A DNA stretch of 64,000 nt from Lunularia cruciata (taxonomy: Eukaryota; Streptophyta; Marchantiopsida; Lunulariales; Lunulariaceae), in contig OX419757.1 of the NCBI GenBank assembly GCA_948567375.1, forward strand, positions 22,878,001 through 22,942,000. The letters are read 5' to 3'. How positions within the stretch are numbered: the first letter of the stretch is position 1; each line of letters starts with the position of its first letter. The notes beneath the pieces are model-generated. The model saw only the letters and a program-made list of their open reading frames with translations, did no database searches and was not told the origin of the DNA. The translations under genes and the position numbers were made by a program. Below are positions 21,849-33,380 of this stretch, piece after piece.

Positions 21849-23739
21849 TGTGGTACCTACATTTTTCATTTTGGATGAGTTTTGAAGAAGAAATGCCTTG
21901 TTGAAACCAAATTGAAACCAAATGGAGAAGAAATGAGTGCAAACTTGTGTTTAGATCAAACTCGAGGGAGTCAACTTTGTGTAAGAAAAAGAAGGACTCG
22001 GATTGGATCAAACCCAAAGAAGCTTACTTCGTGTCAGAGGAGGGAAAAACTCGGATCAGACGCCATAGGAGGGCAAACCCGAAGGAGAAATAGAAGTTGC
22101 AGGTCAGAATTCTTGCGGGGCCATATCTCAATGATTACAAATCCAAATCAAGCGTGCTATATCTTGTTTAAAGTGTCTTGTTTAGAGCTTTTCATTGCCA
22201 CCAAAATCGCAAAGTTTGGAGGCAGTAGAAGAAATTACAAGCATTTGAAGTTTCTGGAGTAGATGTACTTTGGGTTAGTGTCTTTGGGTCAATGTGACTT
22301 CGGACTTTGTACTTTGGACTTTGGGTCATGAGACTTCGCCTCAAGAAAAATATGATTCAATTCAAGGAAGTCGGACCTCGGAGTGTAGTGAAGGTGACTT
22401 TGAGAGTTTTGCCCGAGGGATCAGAGAAAGTTAGAGTAGCAAAAGTAGATAGTTAGGATACTCATGACTTCAATTTCAGTTCTGATTGAAGATGCAACAT
22501 GAATTGAAGGAGAAGTAGCAATAGTGAATAAACCCAAAGTGCATGATCAGACAGTAAGTGTCTTCGGGTCAATTACATGAGTGATTAGGGGAAAGTGGGT
22601 TACAAATTGAAGGTGTATATAGTGTATTCATGCTTTCAATTACAATTCTTGATGATGACACAATAGAATTAGTAAAGTAATTGATAGTAGTTAAACCCAA
22701 AGTAAGAGAGATAGGAGTGCAGGTGTCTTCGGATTTGACATTTGACACTTTAGAGAATAGTGGGTTGGGAGATAGAGATTTAGAAGGATTACTTGTGATA
22801 GGAATTGTAGATCAGAGTGGAGAAGTAGTAGAATTGATAGAGGAATTAGGCATTATGAAACAAGAGAACAGAGTAGTAGGAAGTGAAATTACTTTGGGTT
22901 TGGGTTTGAAAGTTGAGGAAGAAGTAGACATTGGATCGGATTAGTAACCAATTTGAGATTTCTATAGGCAGATATGAAGAAGCGCATTGTTATTTCAGAT
23001 CTGTAGGTTTGTAGAGTCATTAGGAAGAGGTGCATTAGGAAAATAACTGTTGTTTGCTTCACTATTTAAGAGTAGCATTTGCAATATCATGTTGTTCACT
23101 GCTCATAATTCTAAGAATAGATAAAGCAAAGTGCTATGAAGTAGTGCTCGTTGCTTGAGCTTGATTTTGAGTATCAACTTTGTGTTTGTGTTTGTGAGTG
23201 TGTGGAGAAATTTGAAGAGCAAGTCAGTGTGCTTGTTGGATGTTGGATTCTGCAGCCTTGATCTTCATTCTGTGTGTTTGATTTTGAGTGAAGTGCAATC
23301 AAAGCAATGCCTTGACAGATCTGAGAGGAATTGTAGTGTTGGTAGTATTCTGCATTTGTGAGTGCAGTGCAAAGTTGATGTGAAGCGATTTTGATTGAGG
23401 AAGTTGTGCCTTCAGTGGAGGGGTGGAACACAATTCTGTGGCAAAGTTGTTTTGCAATGAAGTGCTGTTTTTGGGAGAGCTTGAATCATCACAATCAAGA
23501 TTGTTTGGAAAGAATTGATGGAGTTGTGATTAAAGAGTGTGAATTTGTGACAAGACTGCAAATCAATGCTTGTTCCTCTCTTCTGGGTATGGTTTCTACC
23601 TGAGAGATTAAAGATGCAACCAAGAAGAACTACATGTTACTATTTGATTTTGTATTTGACCAATTCTGACTAGTATCTCTGCGAGAACAAACTTTACTTA
23701 CCCGATTACCGCAAAAGTGATATTTGCCGGGTTGTCACA
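21849..23739 (+). repeat. Solo S-type LTR of family A with 5-bp target-site duplication
   Basis: A complete LTR (1891 bp) from TGTGGTACC to GGGTTGTCACA, flanked on both sides by GTAGG (21844-21848 and 23740-23744). No PBS, gag or polypurine tract adjoins it, so it is a solo LTR left by LTR-LTR recombination. The first about 830 bp is S-type U3 with repeated ACTTTGG/ACTTCGG-like words; then comes the conserved C-terminal piece of the U3 ORF (22681-22944), the TATTTAAG box at about 23063, and the U5 tail. It interrupts family B gag. Confidence 0.93.
22681..22944 (+). pseudogene. C-terminal remnant of U3 ORF in the solo S-type LTR
   Basis: An 87-codon open segment matches the C-terminal tail of the L-type U3 ORF. 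Shared features are E-I-G-V-Q-V-S, F-D-T-L-E, E-L-G-x-x-K, a Gly/Leu-rich T-L-G-L-G-L-K and a D-I-G-S-D end. Related segments are at 52697-53044 (minus, 115 codons from its own ATG) and 36549-36863 (minus). The sequence upstream in this LTR has stops, so no full protein is encoded. Persistence of this tail in S-type LTRs, which lack the rest of the ORF, may reflect common descent or a conserved cis element. Confidence 0.55.
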
Positions 23740-23744
23740 GTAGG

Positions 23745-25683
23745 GATGCTATGGAAGGTAGTAGAGGAGCTCCAGTTCATGGAGGACGAGGTGGTGGTAG
23801 AGGATCTACACCTAGTAGAGGTGAAGTACCTGCCCTTACTTTTGATACACCAATAGCTACCCGGATTGAGCAATTGGAGCAAAGATTGGCTATTATGGCC
23901 ATTGCTCAAAGGAGATCAGATTTGGGTGCTGAGGCTTCCATCTCATATGCTAGTAATAGAGATGCTTTGGACTTCATGTGTGGAGCAGCACAGGTGGATG
24001 CATCTGCAACAGTGACTAGGAGTGCATTACATGCCTAGAGGAGCATTAGTGGAGTTGGACCCACAAAGAGGAGAGGTTGGGAGACAAGTTAGACTTCCTA
24101 ATCTTTCACATTATTTGAGGCATTATAGATGACATCCATGGCTCTTAGACGTCCCAATGCAAGTGTAGTAGGTGGTGATGTAGTGCATAATGGACTACCT
24201 ACTAGTCAACCACCTACTACTACATAAATTGAGTCTAGCATGATGTTGGAGGCAGCTCAACTGATTATGCGGCATCCTTTGTTTTTGGCTTGTGACATGT
24301 CTACATTGGAAGTTGATCCAACCCTAGTGTTTTGGTTAGCTGCCACGTTGTGTGAGAGTAGGGATGATGTGGTTCCTATTACTGACTTGGCTGAGGAGCA
24401 TGGGATCCGTTCAGCGACCAATGGTTTATGGCAGGCAACAGCGGCTAGACTAGAGGAGTTGCCAACTAGACCGCCCTTTGAGAGAGCACGGTTGACACCT
24501 GGTGGTGTCCTATTGGATAACCAGAGGGGGATTTTCTGTTTGGTGGGACCTCCGGGAAAGGTCTATACACCACACAGAGTCTTGTTAGACTTTGGTGCGC
24601 AGCCTCTGATGTTGGAGAAGGCTACAGTTGTCAGTTTGGAGTTACGGAAGACCGATATGGAAAGGTGTCCATTTGGATCCAAACATCTCTAGGGGGTGGT
24701 TTGACACCATACATCACACATGGGGAGCTTGTTGTCCAAGTTCAGCCTGGTCATCCAATTGATAGCTTGGTGGTGAGAGCTTAGGCTATTGCAACAATTA
24801 CTGAGTCATATGATTTGCTAGTTGGGGGAGCTATGTTATATCTCCTAGGTTTCAGCATTGACTATTGGGAGGAGATAACTTCCTATAGACCAGGTTGGCA
24901 GTTTGGTGAGGGACAGGTATGTCGCCTACCAATATGCTTTGGTCTTGGCTCACTACAATCCGGGACCATGGCAGCATCAATTTTAGCTTTTAGTGGTGCA
25001 ATTACTTGGCCTGGTGACTTGTTGGAGTGGAACGCCCATGTAGAAGATACTCCGATACCAGAGGAAATCACTTGGATTTGGAGTATGAGTAGGATTGTTC
25101 CATCCACCTTGGATGTTCCATTGTGGAATTCAGAGGAGATGTTGTAGTAGCATGCAGATTAGTTGGTGCAATAGGCTTGGAGTGGAGCCTTCATACAATC
25201 AAGAGATGAGTGTGAGGATGAGCCTCTAGAGTCAATTAGTTTGATACCTCTGGATACCAAACTCATTGCTTGGCAATATCCAAGAGAGGAGATATGTCCA
25301 TTGGAGTTGTTCTATGGGATTTGCACCGGACTAGTTGCGGTATTACAGGCGGGTATACGGGTATAGAGGTACTTGTATGTAGAGAGAGATGAGATTGCTA
25401 GGTGAGTCTCTCTACATCATGTGGCACACTTGGCCTATTGATATCTGGAGTTATTACCAATGTCAGTAGTCAAAGGTTACCAGAAGGCCCTACCAGCAGT
25501 CATTTCCTTACTAGGAGTGCATGATCTGGAGAGACATGTGCCTATTTACTTGGTGATTTCTAGATGGCCATATCAGGGACATACACGTGCTGTAGAGGTT
25601 TGGGTCTTTAGGATCTTTCTTCTGGTGTGTTTTGGGAGATATTACGGATACTACAACATCTCTAGGTTCATCAATCCATTTCT
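23745..25683 (+). pseudogene. pol: Family B gag part 2 and aspartic protease
   Basis: The gag frame resumes after the solo LTR with a Gly/Arg-rich stretch (G-G-R-G-G-G-R-G) and an Ile/Leu/Glu-rich helix (E-Q-L-E-Q-R-L-A-I-M). After a broken region, the ORF 24240-24692 carries a retropepsin active site: R-V-L-L-D-F-G-A-Q-P-L-M-L at about 24580-24618. Here the usual D-[ST]-G-A has Phe at the second position, so it should be inactive. The domain is normally needed to process gag-pol. After 24693 the frame is broken up to 25683, where A6 is inserted. Confidence 0.65.
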
Positions 25684-25893
25684 TGTGGTACCACATTTTT
25701 CATTTTGGACAAGTTTTAAAGAAGAAATGCATTACTTAAACCAAATTGAACCCAAATGGAGAAAAAATGATGAGAAGGTTGTATTTTGATTCGACCCGAA
25801 GAAGTCAACTTTGTGTTAGAGGAAGAAGGACTTGGATTGGATCAAACCCAAAGAAGCTTACTTTGTATCAGAGGAGGAAAATCTTGGATTAGA

Positions 25894-26690
25894 CTGTCGG
25901 GGAAATTGTTTGGCCTCGAGAGTACACCGAGCACCTGGCTGCTTGTGCTTTGTTTGCCGTTATTGTAGTTGATTTAGAGTTTCTCGTAGACTGTCATTCT
26001 CTTCCTATTCTTGGTGTGTTGGAAATCTCAGCTCTGTAAAATTTTGGTTTTCCTTTGTTCCTGATGTTGGGCTTCTCGAGGGTTTGTGTTTGTCTTTGGC
26101 CTTTGCAGAATTGGCTAGTTCATGCAGGTTCTGCTACAGTTTTGGACCCGATGGTCCCTATGAATGGCTGGGAATTTCACAAACAACAAATAGTATTTTA
26201 TTTGGCTCAACCCGGCACCCAGACTAGAGAATCAAACCATTCATATAGATGGATTGAGAGCTCCTAAAATGGAACTTCCTCGATGCTAGTCACAGATCAA
26301 ACACACCATTTTCTCAGGATTTGTCATTCATAAAATTTCAGCTGCAAGGTTCACAATTTTGGAAAAGTCAACCAACTCTAGTTCATACAGTGTCTGCACT
26401 AAATTATGACAGAAAATCATTTCAGTTGGCGCCTTCACACGCACTCTGTCCAATAACAATAAAGACGACTCACCCTCCGGACTTCTTCCTTCACCTCCCA
26501 GCAGCACTCCCATCAATGCTTTCTCCTCTGAAAACCCTCACAAAGATCCACTGAAAACCCCTGTTCAGCCCTCTCCTTCTCAAAATCCTGCAACCACTCC
26601 TTGCAAAGCTCTTTTGGCATTTTCCCAAACGCTCTCTACTGTCATTTCCCAAAAGCTCTCTGTCCAGCTCTCATTTGTCTTAAATTTTCA
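25894..26690. other. Unassigned sequence inside A6 5' LTR
   Basis: Starts at TGTCGGGGAAATTG right where homology to S-type LTRs stops. It has ordinary composition and short open stretches on both strands, none with a motif I recognise. It could be a captured host fragment or part of an unrelated LTR. It leads into the pyrimidine-rich repeat. Confidence 0.4.
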
Positions 26691-27960
26691 TACCCTGTCA
26701 GCATGTGCACTCCCGCAAGACTTTCTCCCCAACCTTGTCAACTTTCCCTCTCAAAAATCTTTGGCACTTTCTGAAAACCCTACTGTCCTTTCTTCTTGAA
26801 AATTCTTGCCACTTCTCTCTAGAAACTCCTCTCCTCATTTCCCAAAAATCCTTGTCTCTCTCGAAAATCTCTGCAACTTCTCTATCAAAAATCCTCTGGC
26901 ATTTCCCAAAAACTTCCAGCCCAACCTTGTCAACTTCCCTCTTGAAATCCTCTGGCACTTTCCCTCCAAATTGTCAGCCCTTCTCACTTTCGATAATTCT
27001 CAGTGTCAAGAACTCAACTCCTGCCAACTCTTCTCTTGAAAACTTCCCCTGTCAAAAATCCTCAGGCACTTTCTTTCCGAAAACCCTACTCTCTTCTCTC
27101 GAAAGTTCCTGAAAACTTCTCTCTTGAAACTCCTCTCCTCATTTCCCTAAAATCCTTGTCTCTCTTGAAAATCTCTGCAAACTTCTCTATCAAAAATCCC
27201 CTGGCATTTCCCGAAACCTTCCTGCCCACCCTTGTCAAATTCCCTCTCAAAAATCCTTTGGCACTTTCCCTCCAAAAACCCTACTGTCTTCTCTTTCAAA
27301 AATTCCTGCCCAACCCCTACTGTCTTTTCTTCTCGAGAATTCCTCTGGCACTTTCCCAAAAATCCTACGGTCTTTTCTTCTTGAGAATTTCTGCAACTTC
27401 TCTCTTGAAATCCTCTACCAACTTCTCCCTTGAAATCCTCTGGCAATTCCTGAAACTGTCAGCCCTTCATCACTCAAAAATCCTCCATCACTTTCCGAAA
27501 ACCCTCTGTCTTCTCTTCTCGAGAATTCCTCTGGCACTTTCCCAAAAACCCTACTGTCTTTTCTTCTCAAGAATTCTTGCAACTTCTCTCTTGAAACTCC
27601 TCTCCTCATTTCCCGAAACTGTCAGCCCTTCCTCTCTCAAAAATCCTCCATCACTTCCCAAAAACCCTACTATCTTCTCTCAAAAATTCCTGCAACTTTC
27701 TCTCTTGAAACTCCTCTCCTCATTTCCCGAAATTGTCAGCCCTTCTTTCTCTTTTGATAATTCTCCATCACTTTCCAAAAACCCTACTGTCTTCTCTCAA
27801 AAATTCCTGCAACTTTCTCTCTTGAAACTCCTCTCCTCATTTCCCGAAACTATCAGCCCTTCCTTCACTTTCCATTATTCTCCTTGTCAAGAACTCCCGC
27901 CCACTCTTCTCCTGAAAACCTCCCCTGTCATTTTCTGAAAACTTCCTGCCCAACCTTGTC
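26690..27960. repeat. Pyrimidine-rich degenerate minisatellite in A6 5' LTR
   Basis: About 1.3 kb, strongly C/T-rich on the + strand. Phrases such as CTCTTGAAACTCCTCTCCTC, TTTCCCGAAACTGTCAGCCC, TCCTCTGGCACTTTCCC and AAAACCCTACTGTCTTCTC recur. The three cleanest units begin near 27591, 27703 and 27823, a period of about 115-120 bp; units further left are more diverged. A 311-codon ORF (27003-27938) crosses the array only because the unit lacks stops in that frame. Confidence 0.75.
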
Positions 27961-28380
27961 AAATTGTCAACAATTGTCAAATTGATTGAAATTGTGAAGT
28001 TTTGTGAAGTTGATGTGGACCAATTTCAATCAAGGAAGTTGTGTCTTCAGTAGAGGGGTGGAACACAATTCTGAGGTGAAGTCGTTTTGTAGTGAAATGC
28101 CATTTTTGGGAGAGCCTAAATCATCACAATCAAGATTGTTTGGAAAGATGTGATGAAGTTGTGATTATGGAGTGTTAATTTGTGACAAGATTGTGAGTTT
28201 GTGCTTGCTACTCTCTTTTGGGTGTGGTTTCTACCTGAGAGATTAAAGATGCAACCAAGAAGAACTGAAATTGTTACTTTGCTTCGTTTTTGGAAATTTC
28301 TGACTCGTATCTCTGCAAGAACAAACTTTACTTGCCCGGTTACCGCAAAAGTGATATTTGCCGAGTTGTCACATGATTTT

Positions 28381-28398
28381 TGGCGCCGCTGCCGGGGA
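28381..28398 (+). other. Primer-binding site complementary to tRNA-Asp (A6)
   Basis: TGGCGCCGCTGCCGGGGA matches the tRNA-Asp 3'-end complement with one mismatch, the best in the window, 7 bases after the LTR end. Confidence 0.92.
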
Positions 28399-28461
28399 TA
28401 GAAATCTTGGAAGTGGAAGAATACAAAGCCAAATTTGAAACTGAATATCAACGCAATATGA

Positions 28462-30408
28462 ATGTCTGCATCAAGAGAAAAATGGGAAGACAGAGCTCAA
28501 AGACGAGCACTTCAGCATGAAGAAGACAAACGTCTGAACATCCCATCCACTATTGATGAAACCAAACAAGAGGCGTTGGACTTCCAACTCCTTCACGAAG
28601 TGCAAGAAGCCCTGCAAGAGCTTGACCACAAGAAACGCGAAGGTGGTTGGCAATGCTACTTCGCATGTCCCTCTTCGTCCAAGAAGAAGAAAGAATCGAG
28701 TGGGCAAACATATGCATTGCGGCCCAGTACACCAACTTCCCCTAGAGCTGTAAAGGAAGTTGTGTCCTTGAAGAACTTTGTTTGAGAAAAGACAGCACAA
28801 ACACTTAGTGAAGACAATTGTCAACATCTTCTATGAACAATTCCTTGGTTGTCCCAAAGGAATTTTGAAGAACCAATCAAAGGTGTTGATCCTGAATCTT
28901 CCACTTGGGTTGAAGTCAACACCCTCATAGCAGAAATTGTCAAAGAAGACCCCACCTTGAATTTGACGAATTGGAACCCCGGGGCTGACAACACGGCATC
29001 GATACCAACCAATCCTTCAGTTCCGTCAAGTTCAGCACTACCTCAGCCAATCCCAGTGCATCAAACAATGACTTCATTGCCTGTCACCCAACACACCTAT
29101 CATAAGTACAAGGGGACAGAACAAGATGAAGACCCTGATGAATTCATTAAAGAATTCAAAGTGATCTCCTTTGCTAACAAGGAGCATGACTTGGCGGATT
29201 GACTGAGAATTTTCCCAAGTTTGCTCCAAAAGAAAGCTCGGAGTTGGTACACCCATGTGATCCAGAAGGGGTTTGTACTAGCGGACTAGGCAGACTTGAG
29301 AAACAACTTCCTGGAACAATTTTGGGAGGTTGATTACAACACGTGTGTCTTCGCAACACTCAACGATTTAGACCGAGGCAAGAAGGAGAAGTTGAGAGAC
29401 TACTCTGAGCGGTTCATGGCACTATTGAACCGAGTTCCCAAGCAATCGGGGGTGGTGGGTTACTCCGATGCCCAAGCCATTACCTGGTTCCTTGGGGGAC
29501 TTTCACCAGAGATACAAATCTTTGCAAGGGAGAGGAATGTAGCTTCCCTTGACAAAGTACTCAAACATGTCACTTGTTACGAGGCGGCCCACTCTCACTC
29601 TACCGGTAACTAGAGAAATTGGGAGAAGAAAGGCAAGAAGCCCAGAAGGAGAGCTTCGCGCAACACATCCCCTTCTTTGGACGAGTCCCCCACATCTTCG
29701 AGCTCTTCTTCAGAATCTGAAGAAGGATCAAAACCAAGACGAGTCAAAAGATGTGGGAGCAAGAAACCAGTGACTCCTCCAGCGAAGAATGTAAATAAGG
29801 CGGATACCAAGCTGGATGCCCTTATCAAGGAGTTTTTGGATTTCAAGATCCAGATGATTGGGGCCAAAGATAGAAGAAAGGCCCCAGCATTTGGGAGATC
29901 AAATGTATGGTGCACCGTATGTGGCAAATCAGGCCACACAAACACAGAATGCAATACTCAAAATGCATTCCCAATGCAACAAATTGATTGGGTTCTAGGA
30001 TGGAACCAAGACAAGGACAAAGAGGCTGTGTACCAAACACAAGAAGTACAACCTCAAGCGAGCACATTGTACCAAGGTCCGAGGTTTGGACCAAGGGAGT
30101 ATAACCCCAATACTCCTCCATGAAGACCACCGATGAGCAACCAGAATCACCCTCAAAATGTTGCACCCAGAGCCTGTTATAATTGTGGCTCAATGAGACA
30201 TTGGTCTCCATACTGTCTTGAGCCAAGAAGGCAAATCGAGTACATTCCCCTATGCGGAAATTGTAAAGGATCGGGGCATACGGGCAGCCAATGTCCTCAC
30301 CCACCGAACCCAAAGCCACCTGTAAAGTATGTACACACCCCCGTTGAGCGTGCAACAATTCAGCCAAAGGGGGATACTAATGTAAATTGTATCACTCTTG
30401 AGGATTGA
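28462..30408 (+). pseudogene. gag: Family A gag (A6), nearly one open frame
   Basis: From ATG 28462 (M-S-A-S-R-E-K) a single frame can be followed to 30408 with only a few stops (near 28782, 28833, 29202, 29287, 29610 and 30121). In order: an N-terminal Glu/Gln-rich helix, a Pro/Ser linker, the capsid-like core (R-S-W-Y-T-H-V, F-E-Q-F-W-E-V-D-Y-N, F-L-G-G-L-S-P-E), a Ser-rich acidic stretch, then three CCHC knuckles: CTVCGKSGHTNTEC, CYNCGSMRHWSPYC and CGNCKGSGHTGSQC, all with ligands intact. A 24-bp tandem duplication (30384-30431) creates the stop at 30406. The frame then continues to about 30920, supporting a single ancestral gag-pol frame. Confidence 0.88.
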
Positions 30409-33380
30409 AATTGTATCACTCTTGAGGAAGAAAGACCTCAAGAAGGGAGTCCGGCCTTGAAAGGAGAATGGCCGGACCTTGAAATTTTGAAAGTTGAGAC
30501 ACGCTCCAGCAAGAAGAAGCGTGATCCTAAAGAACTGAGTACGACCTCGTCGTCTTCCAGAAAGGCGAAGAGATTGCACCCAAAGGCAATTATTTCTGCC
30601 AAGGAGGAAAAGATCCTCACAAAAGCCAAAGCTCAAGCCTTGCAGAAAGAACTAAAGGAGGCACTACTCAGGACTTGGGAACTGAGTTTGGAAGAGGGTA
30701 CAAAGACAAAGTCTCCAGTTTTTCTGGCGGACATCCGATCCAAAGTAAAGGGTCTGATCCAAGCCAAGGTGGGCCAACCTGAGGAAACTCGGGTTAAGGC
30801 CATTAGCAAGCCCGTTACCATTTTAAAGCATCCCAAAGTCAAGAGGGAACATGGAGAGACTTCGGATCCGAAGCCAAAGGCAAAGACAGTCAAATTGGGA
30901 GGAGTTCCCCAATACAATATTGTAGGATCTGGCAGCCACAAATGCCAACATTACATTCAAGCAATTGTGGGAAGATAACAAGTTGTACAAGAGGCAGCTA
31001 AATTTGGCACTCAAGAAGGTGAGGTCGATGTCAAAGAAGGACCTGCCTGCTATCTATCGTATTGAACAAGAAGATTTGGGATCCCCCAAGGTAGACGCGG
31101 AGATTGCAGGGTGCATGATCACATCGATGCCCATTGACTCTGGGTCAGGTGTGAACGTCATGACCGTAGATACTGCAAATCGACTCGGGTATCACACATT
31201 TGAACAAAGACCCCGAGTGTTGAAGTTTGCAGACCAAACCAGGAGACGGCCTTTGGGCATGCTGTCAAATATCACTACAATCATTGGAAGAGTACCCTTC
31301 AAGTTGAACAACATTGTGTTGTGACTTGTGACAAAGACTGGTTTCTCTCTGTTGATCGGTAGACCCTGGTTGTATAGTGCCCAAGTTGTGGTGGATTGGC
31401 ATCAGCAGAAGTTAAGATTCAAGGACATTTCATCCAAAGATCAGAAGCTGGTGACTGTGAGTTGGATGAAAGTTCTCCACCTTAGGGAAACAAGTTCATT
31501 GGAAGAGGAGGACAAATCCGAAGACTCATTGTCTGCATTCTCAAACGAATCCAAAGACAAAGTCCAAGTTTACTACTTGGAATGCTACGAGGTGGATGTT
31601 GAAGACAAAGACCCATATGACCTCGCCTTGGGTGAACCTGACTTGGAGGAAGGAGGTTTGATGGCAGCTCGCCTTGGGTTAAGCCGAGTAAGCCACGTTG
31701 AAGGTGTCATCAAGCCCGATGACTGTCAAGATGTTTTATTTACTGAAGGAAAATTTTTGAAAATCTCGAAGACAGTCACTTTGAAGGAGTTGGCAGGATA
31801 CACTGCCCTGTTTATAGAATTCCAGGATGTATTCGCCTGGTCTATTGATCAAATGCCAGGTATTCCACAAGAATTTGTAGAACACTGGATTGATCTGGTT
31901 GAAGGTGCAGTTCCGGTTTGGCAGCGACAATACCGCCTGAACCCGAAGTACTCGCTGTTGGTGAAAGATGAAATCGATAAGTACTTAGGGGCCGGAATCA
32001 TCTTCCCTGTCTTAAGCAGTGAATGGGTTTCCCCCATTGTCATTGTCCCAAAGAAGAAAATAGGGAAGATCCGAGTGTGCCAAGACTTCTGGAAGTTGAA
32101 TGTAGTCACAAGGAAAGATCATCATCCCTTGCCTTTTACCAATACAATTTTAGATTAGGTAGTTGTTCATCCTTGTTATAGTTTTCTCAATGGATTTTCA
32201 AGGTACAATCAAGTATCCATTCAAGAAGAGGACAAGGATAAAACTACATTCATGACCGATTGGGGCACTTTTGCTTACAATCAAATGCCCTTTGAGTTGT
32301 GTAATGCTCCCGCTACTTTCCAACGGATGATGAATTCAATCCTCAAAGATTTCCTACGCAAATTTATGGAAGTTTTCATTGATGACTTTTGTGTGTTTGG
32401 GCAAAGAGATGTACATTTAGATTACCTTCGCCAAACTTTTGAAAGGTGTTATTTTGCCGGCTTGTCATTACACCCGAAGAAATGCTTCTTCACAATGAAG
32501 GAGGGAATTCTTTTGGGGCATCGGGTGTCAAGCTGAGGTATTGAAGTTGATGTTGAGAAGGTCAAGATAATTGCAGCTTTGGAATCCCCGAAGAACATCC
32601 GGGAGCTGAGATCCTTCTTGGGACATGTTGGATATTATAGACGCTTTGTGTCAAAATATGCAATGCTTGATGCACCACTTACAAAGCTTCTGAAGAAATC
32701 CAAAGACTATCTGTGGGAAGCAAACCAAGAAGAAGCTTTCCAGGTGTTGAAGAAGAAGCTGGTTGAAGCACCAGTTATGAGGGCCCCGAATTGGGACGTC
32801 CCTTTTCATGTATATGTGGACACTTTGTCCATGGCCATCAAAGTTGTCTTAAGTCAGAAGGACAAAAAGAAGAAGGACTACCCGGTGTATTATGCCAGCC
32901 GACAACTTTCAGTTTCTGAAAAGAACTATTTGACAACTGAAAGAGAAGCACTTGGAATGGTGTATGCCTGCAAGAAATTTCACCATTATTTGTTGGGGTA
33001 CAAGTTTGTCTTCTATGTTGACCATTACGCATTGCAACATGTGGTCAAGAAGGCAGATTTATCTAGGCGAATTGCAAGATGGATCTTGTTGTTACAAGAG
33101 TTCACGTATACTATACAAGTAAGGAAGGGAGCTTTGCATTCAAATGTGGACTTCCTATCCAGGTTAGAAACTCAAGACCAAGAGTGGGAAATTGACAATT
33201 GGTTCCCTAATGAAGAGTTGTATCACTTATCAGCAATGCGAATTACGAGGTATGTGGCTGAATATCATTATCTGCATACTCTCTATTGTCCTGAGGGGAT
33301 GGACCCAAAACAGCGGGCAGTCTTCTCAAGAAAATGGGGCTGTACCAGCTCAAACATAGCATTTTATTTAAGATGGGCAA
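30409..33380 (+). pseudogene. pol: Family A pol (A6): protease, RT, RNase H, start of IN; integrase core deleted
   Basis: The protease turn reads P-I-D-S-G-S-G-V-N-V-M (31132), followed by R-R-P-L-G-M-L-S-N-I-T-T-I-I-G. A 276-codon ORF (31328-32158) spans the protease end, acidic spacer and RT fingers (LVKDEIDKYLGAGIIFPVL). The palm has F-I-D-D-F at 32375-32386. A 289-codon ORF from 32579 covers connection and RNase H: V-Y-V-D, T-E-R-E-A-L-G-M, V-D-H-Y-A-L-Q, then D-F-L-S-R-L. Only a one-base shift near 30920 and stops at 31322, 32156 and 32534 interrupt it. At about 33380, just before the integrase HHCC motif, it fuses to the 3' LTR. Confidence 0.88.

Larger units (their letters stand above)
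25684..28373 (+). repeat. A6 5' LTR, chimeric S-type with foreign core
   Basis: Bases 25684-25893 match the S-type LTR start; from about 28000 to 28373 they match its U5 tail (GAAGTTGTG, CTACCTGAGAGATTAAAGATGCAACC, end GAGTTGTCACA). The 2.1 kb between does not resemble any other LTR here. The TATA-like and AATAAA region is therefore replaced, and this LTR may have lost its promoter. Confidence 0.75.

Noticed and set aside
25894-26690. Possible host gene fragment within the A6 LTR
   Set aside because: No recognisable domain, no long ORF, no convincing splice pattern. Kept as unassigned sequence only.
27003-27938. 311-codon + strand ORF, the longest in the window
   Set aside because: It runs through the C/T-rich minisatellite; the translation simply repeats Ser/Leu/Pro/Lys/Phe phrases. 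The lack of stops follows from the repeat unit's composition, and minus-strand ORFs overlap it for the same reason.
28381-28398. tRNA-Asp-like sequence as part of a tRNA gene
   Set aside because: Only 18 bases match, in the orientation of a primer-binding site next to an LTR end. No cloverleaf or further tRNA sequence adjoins.
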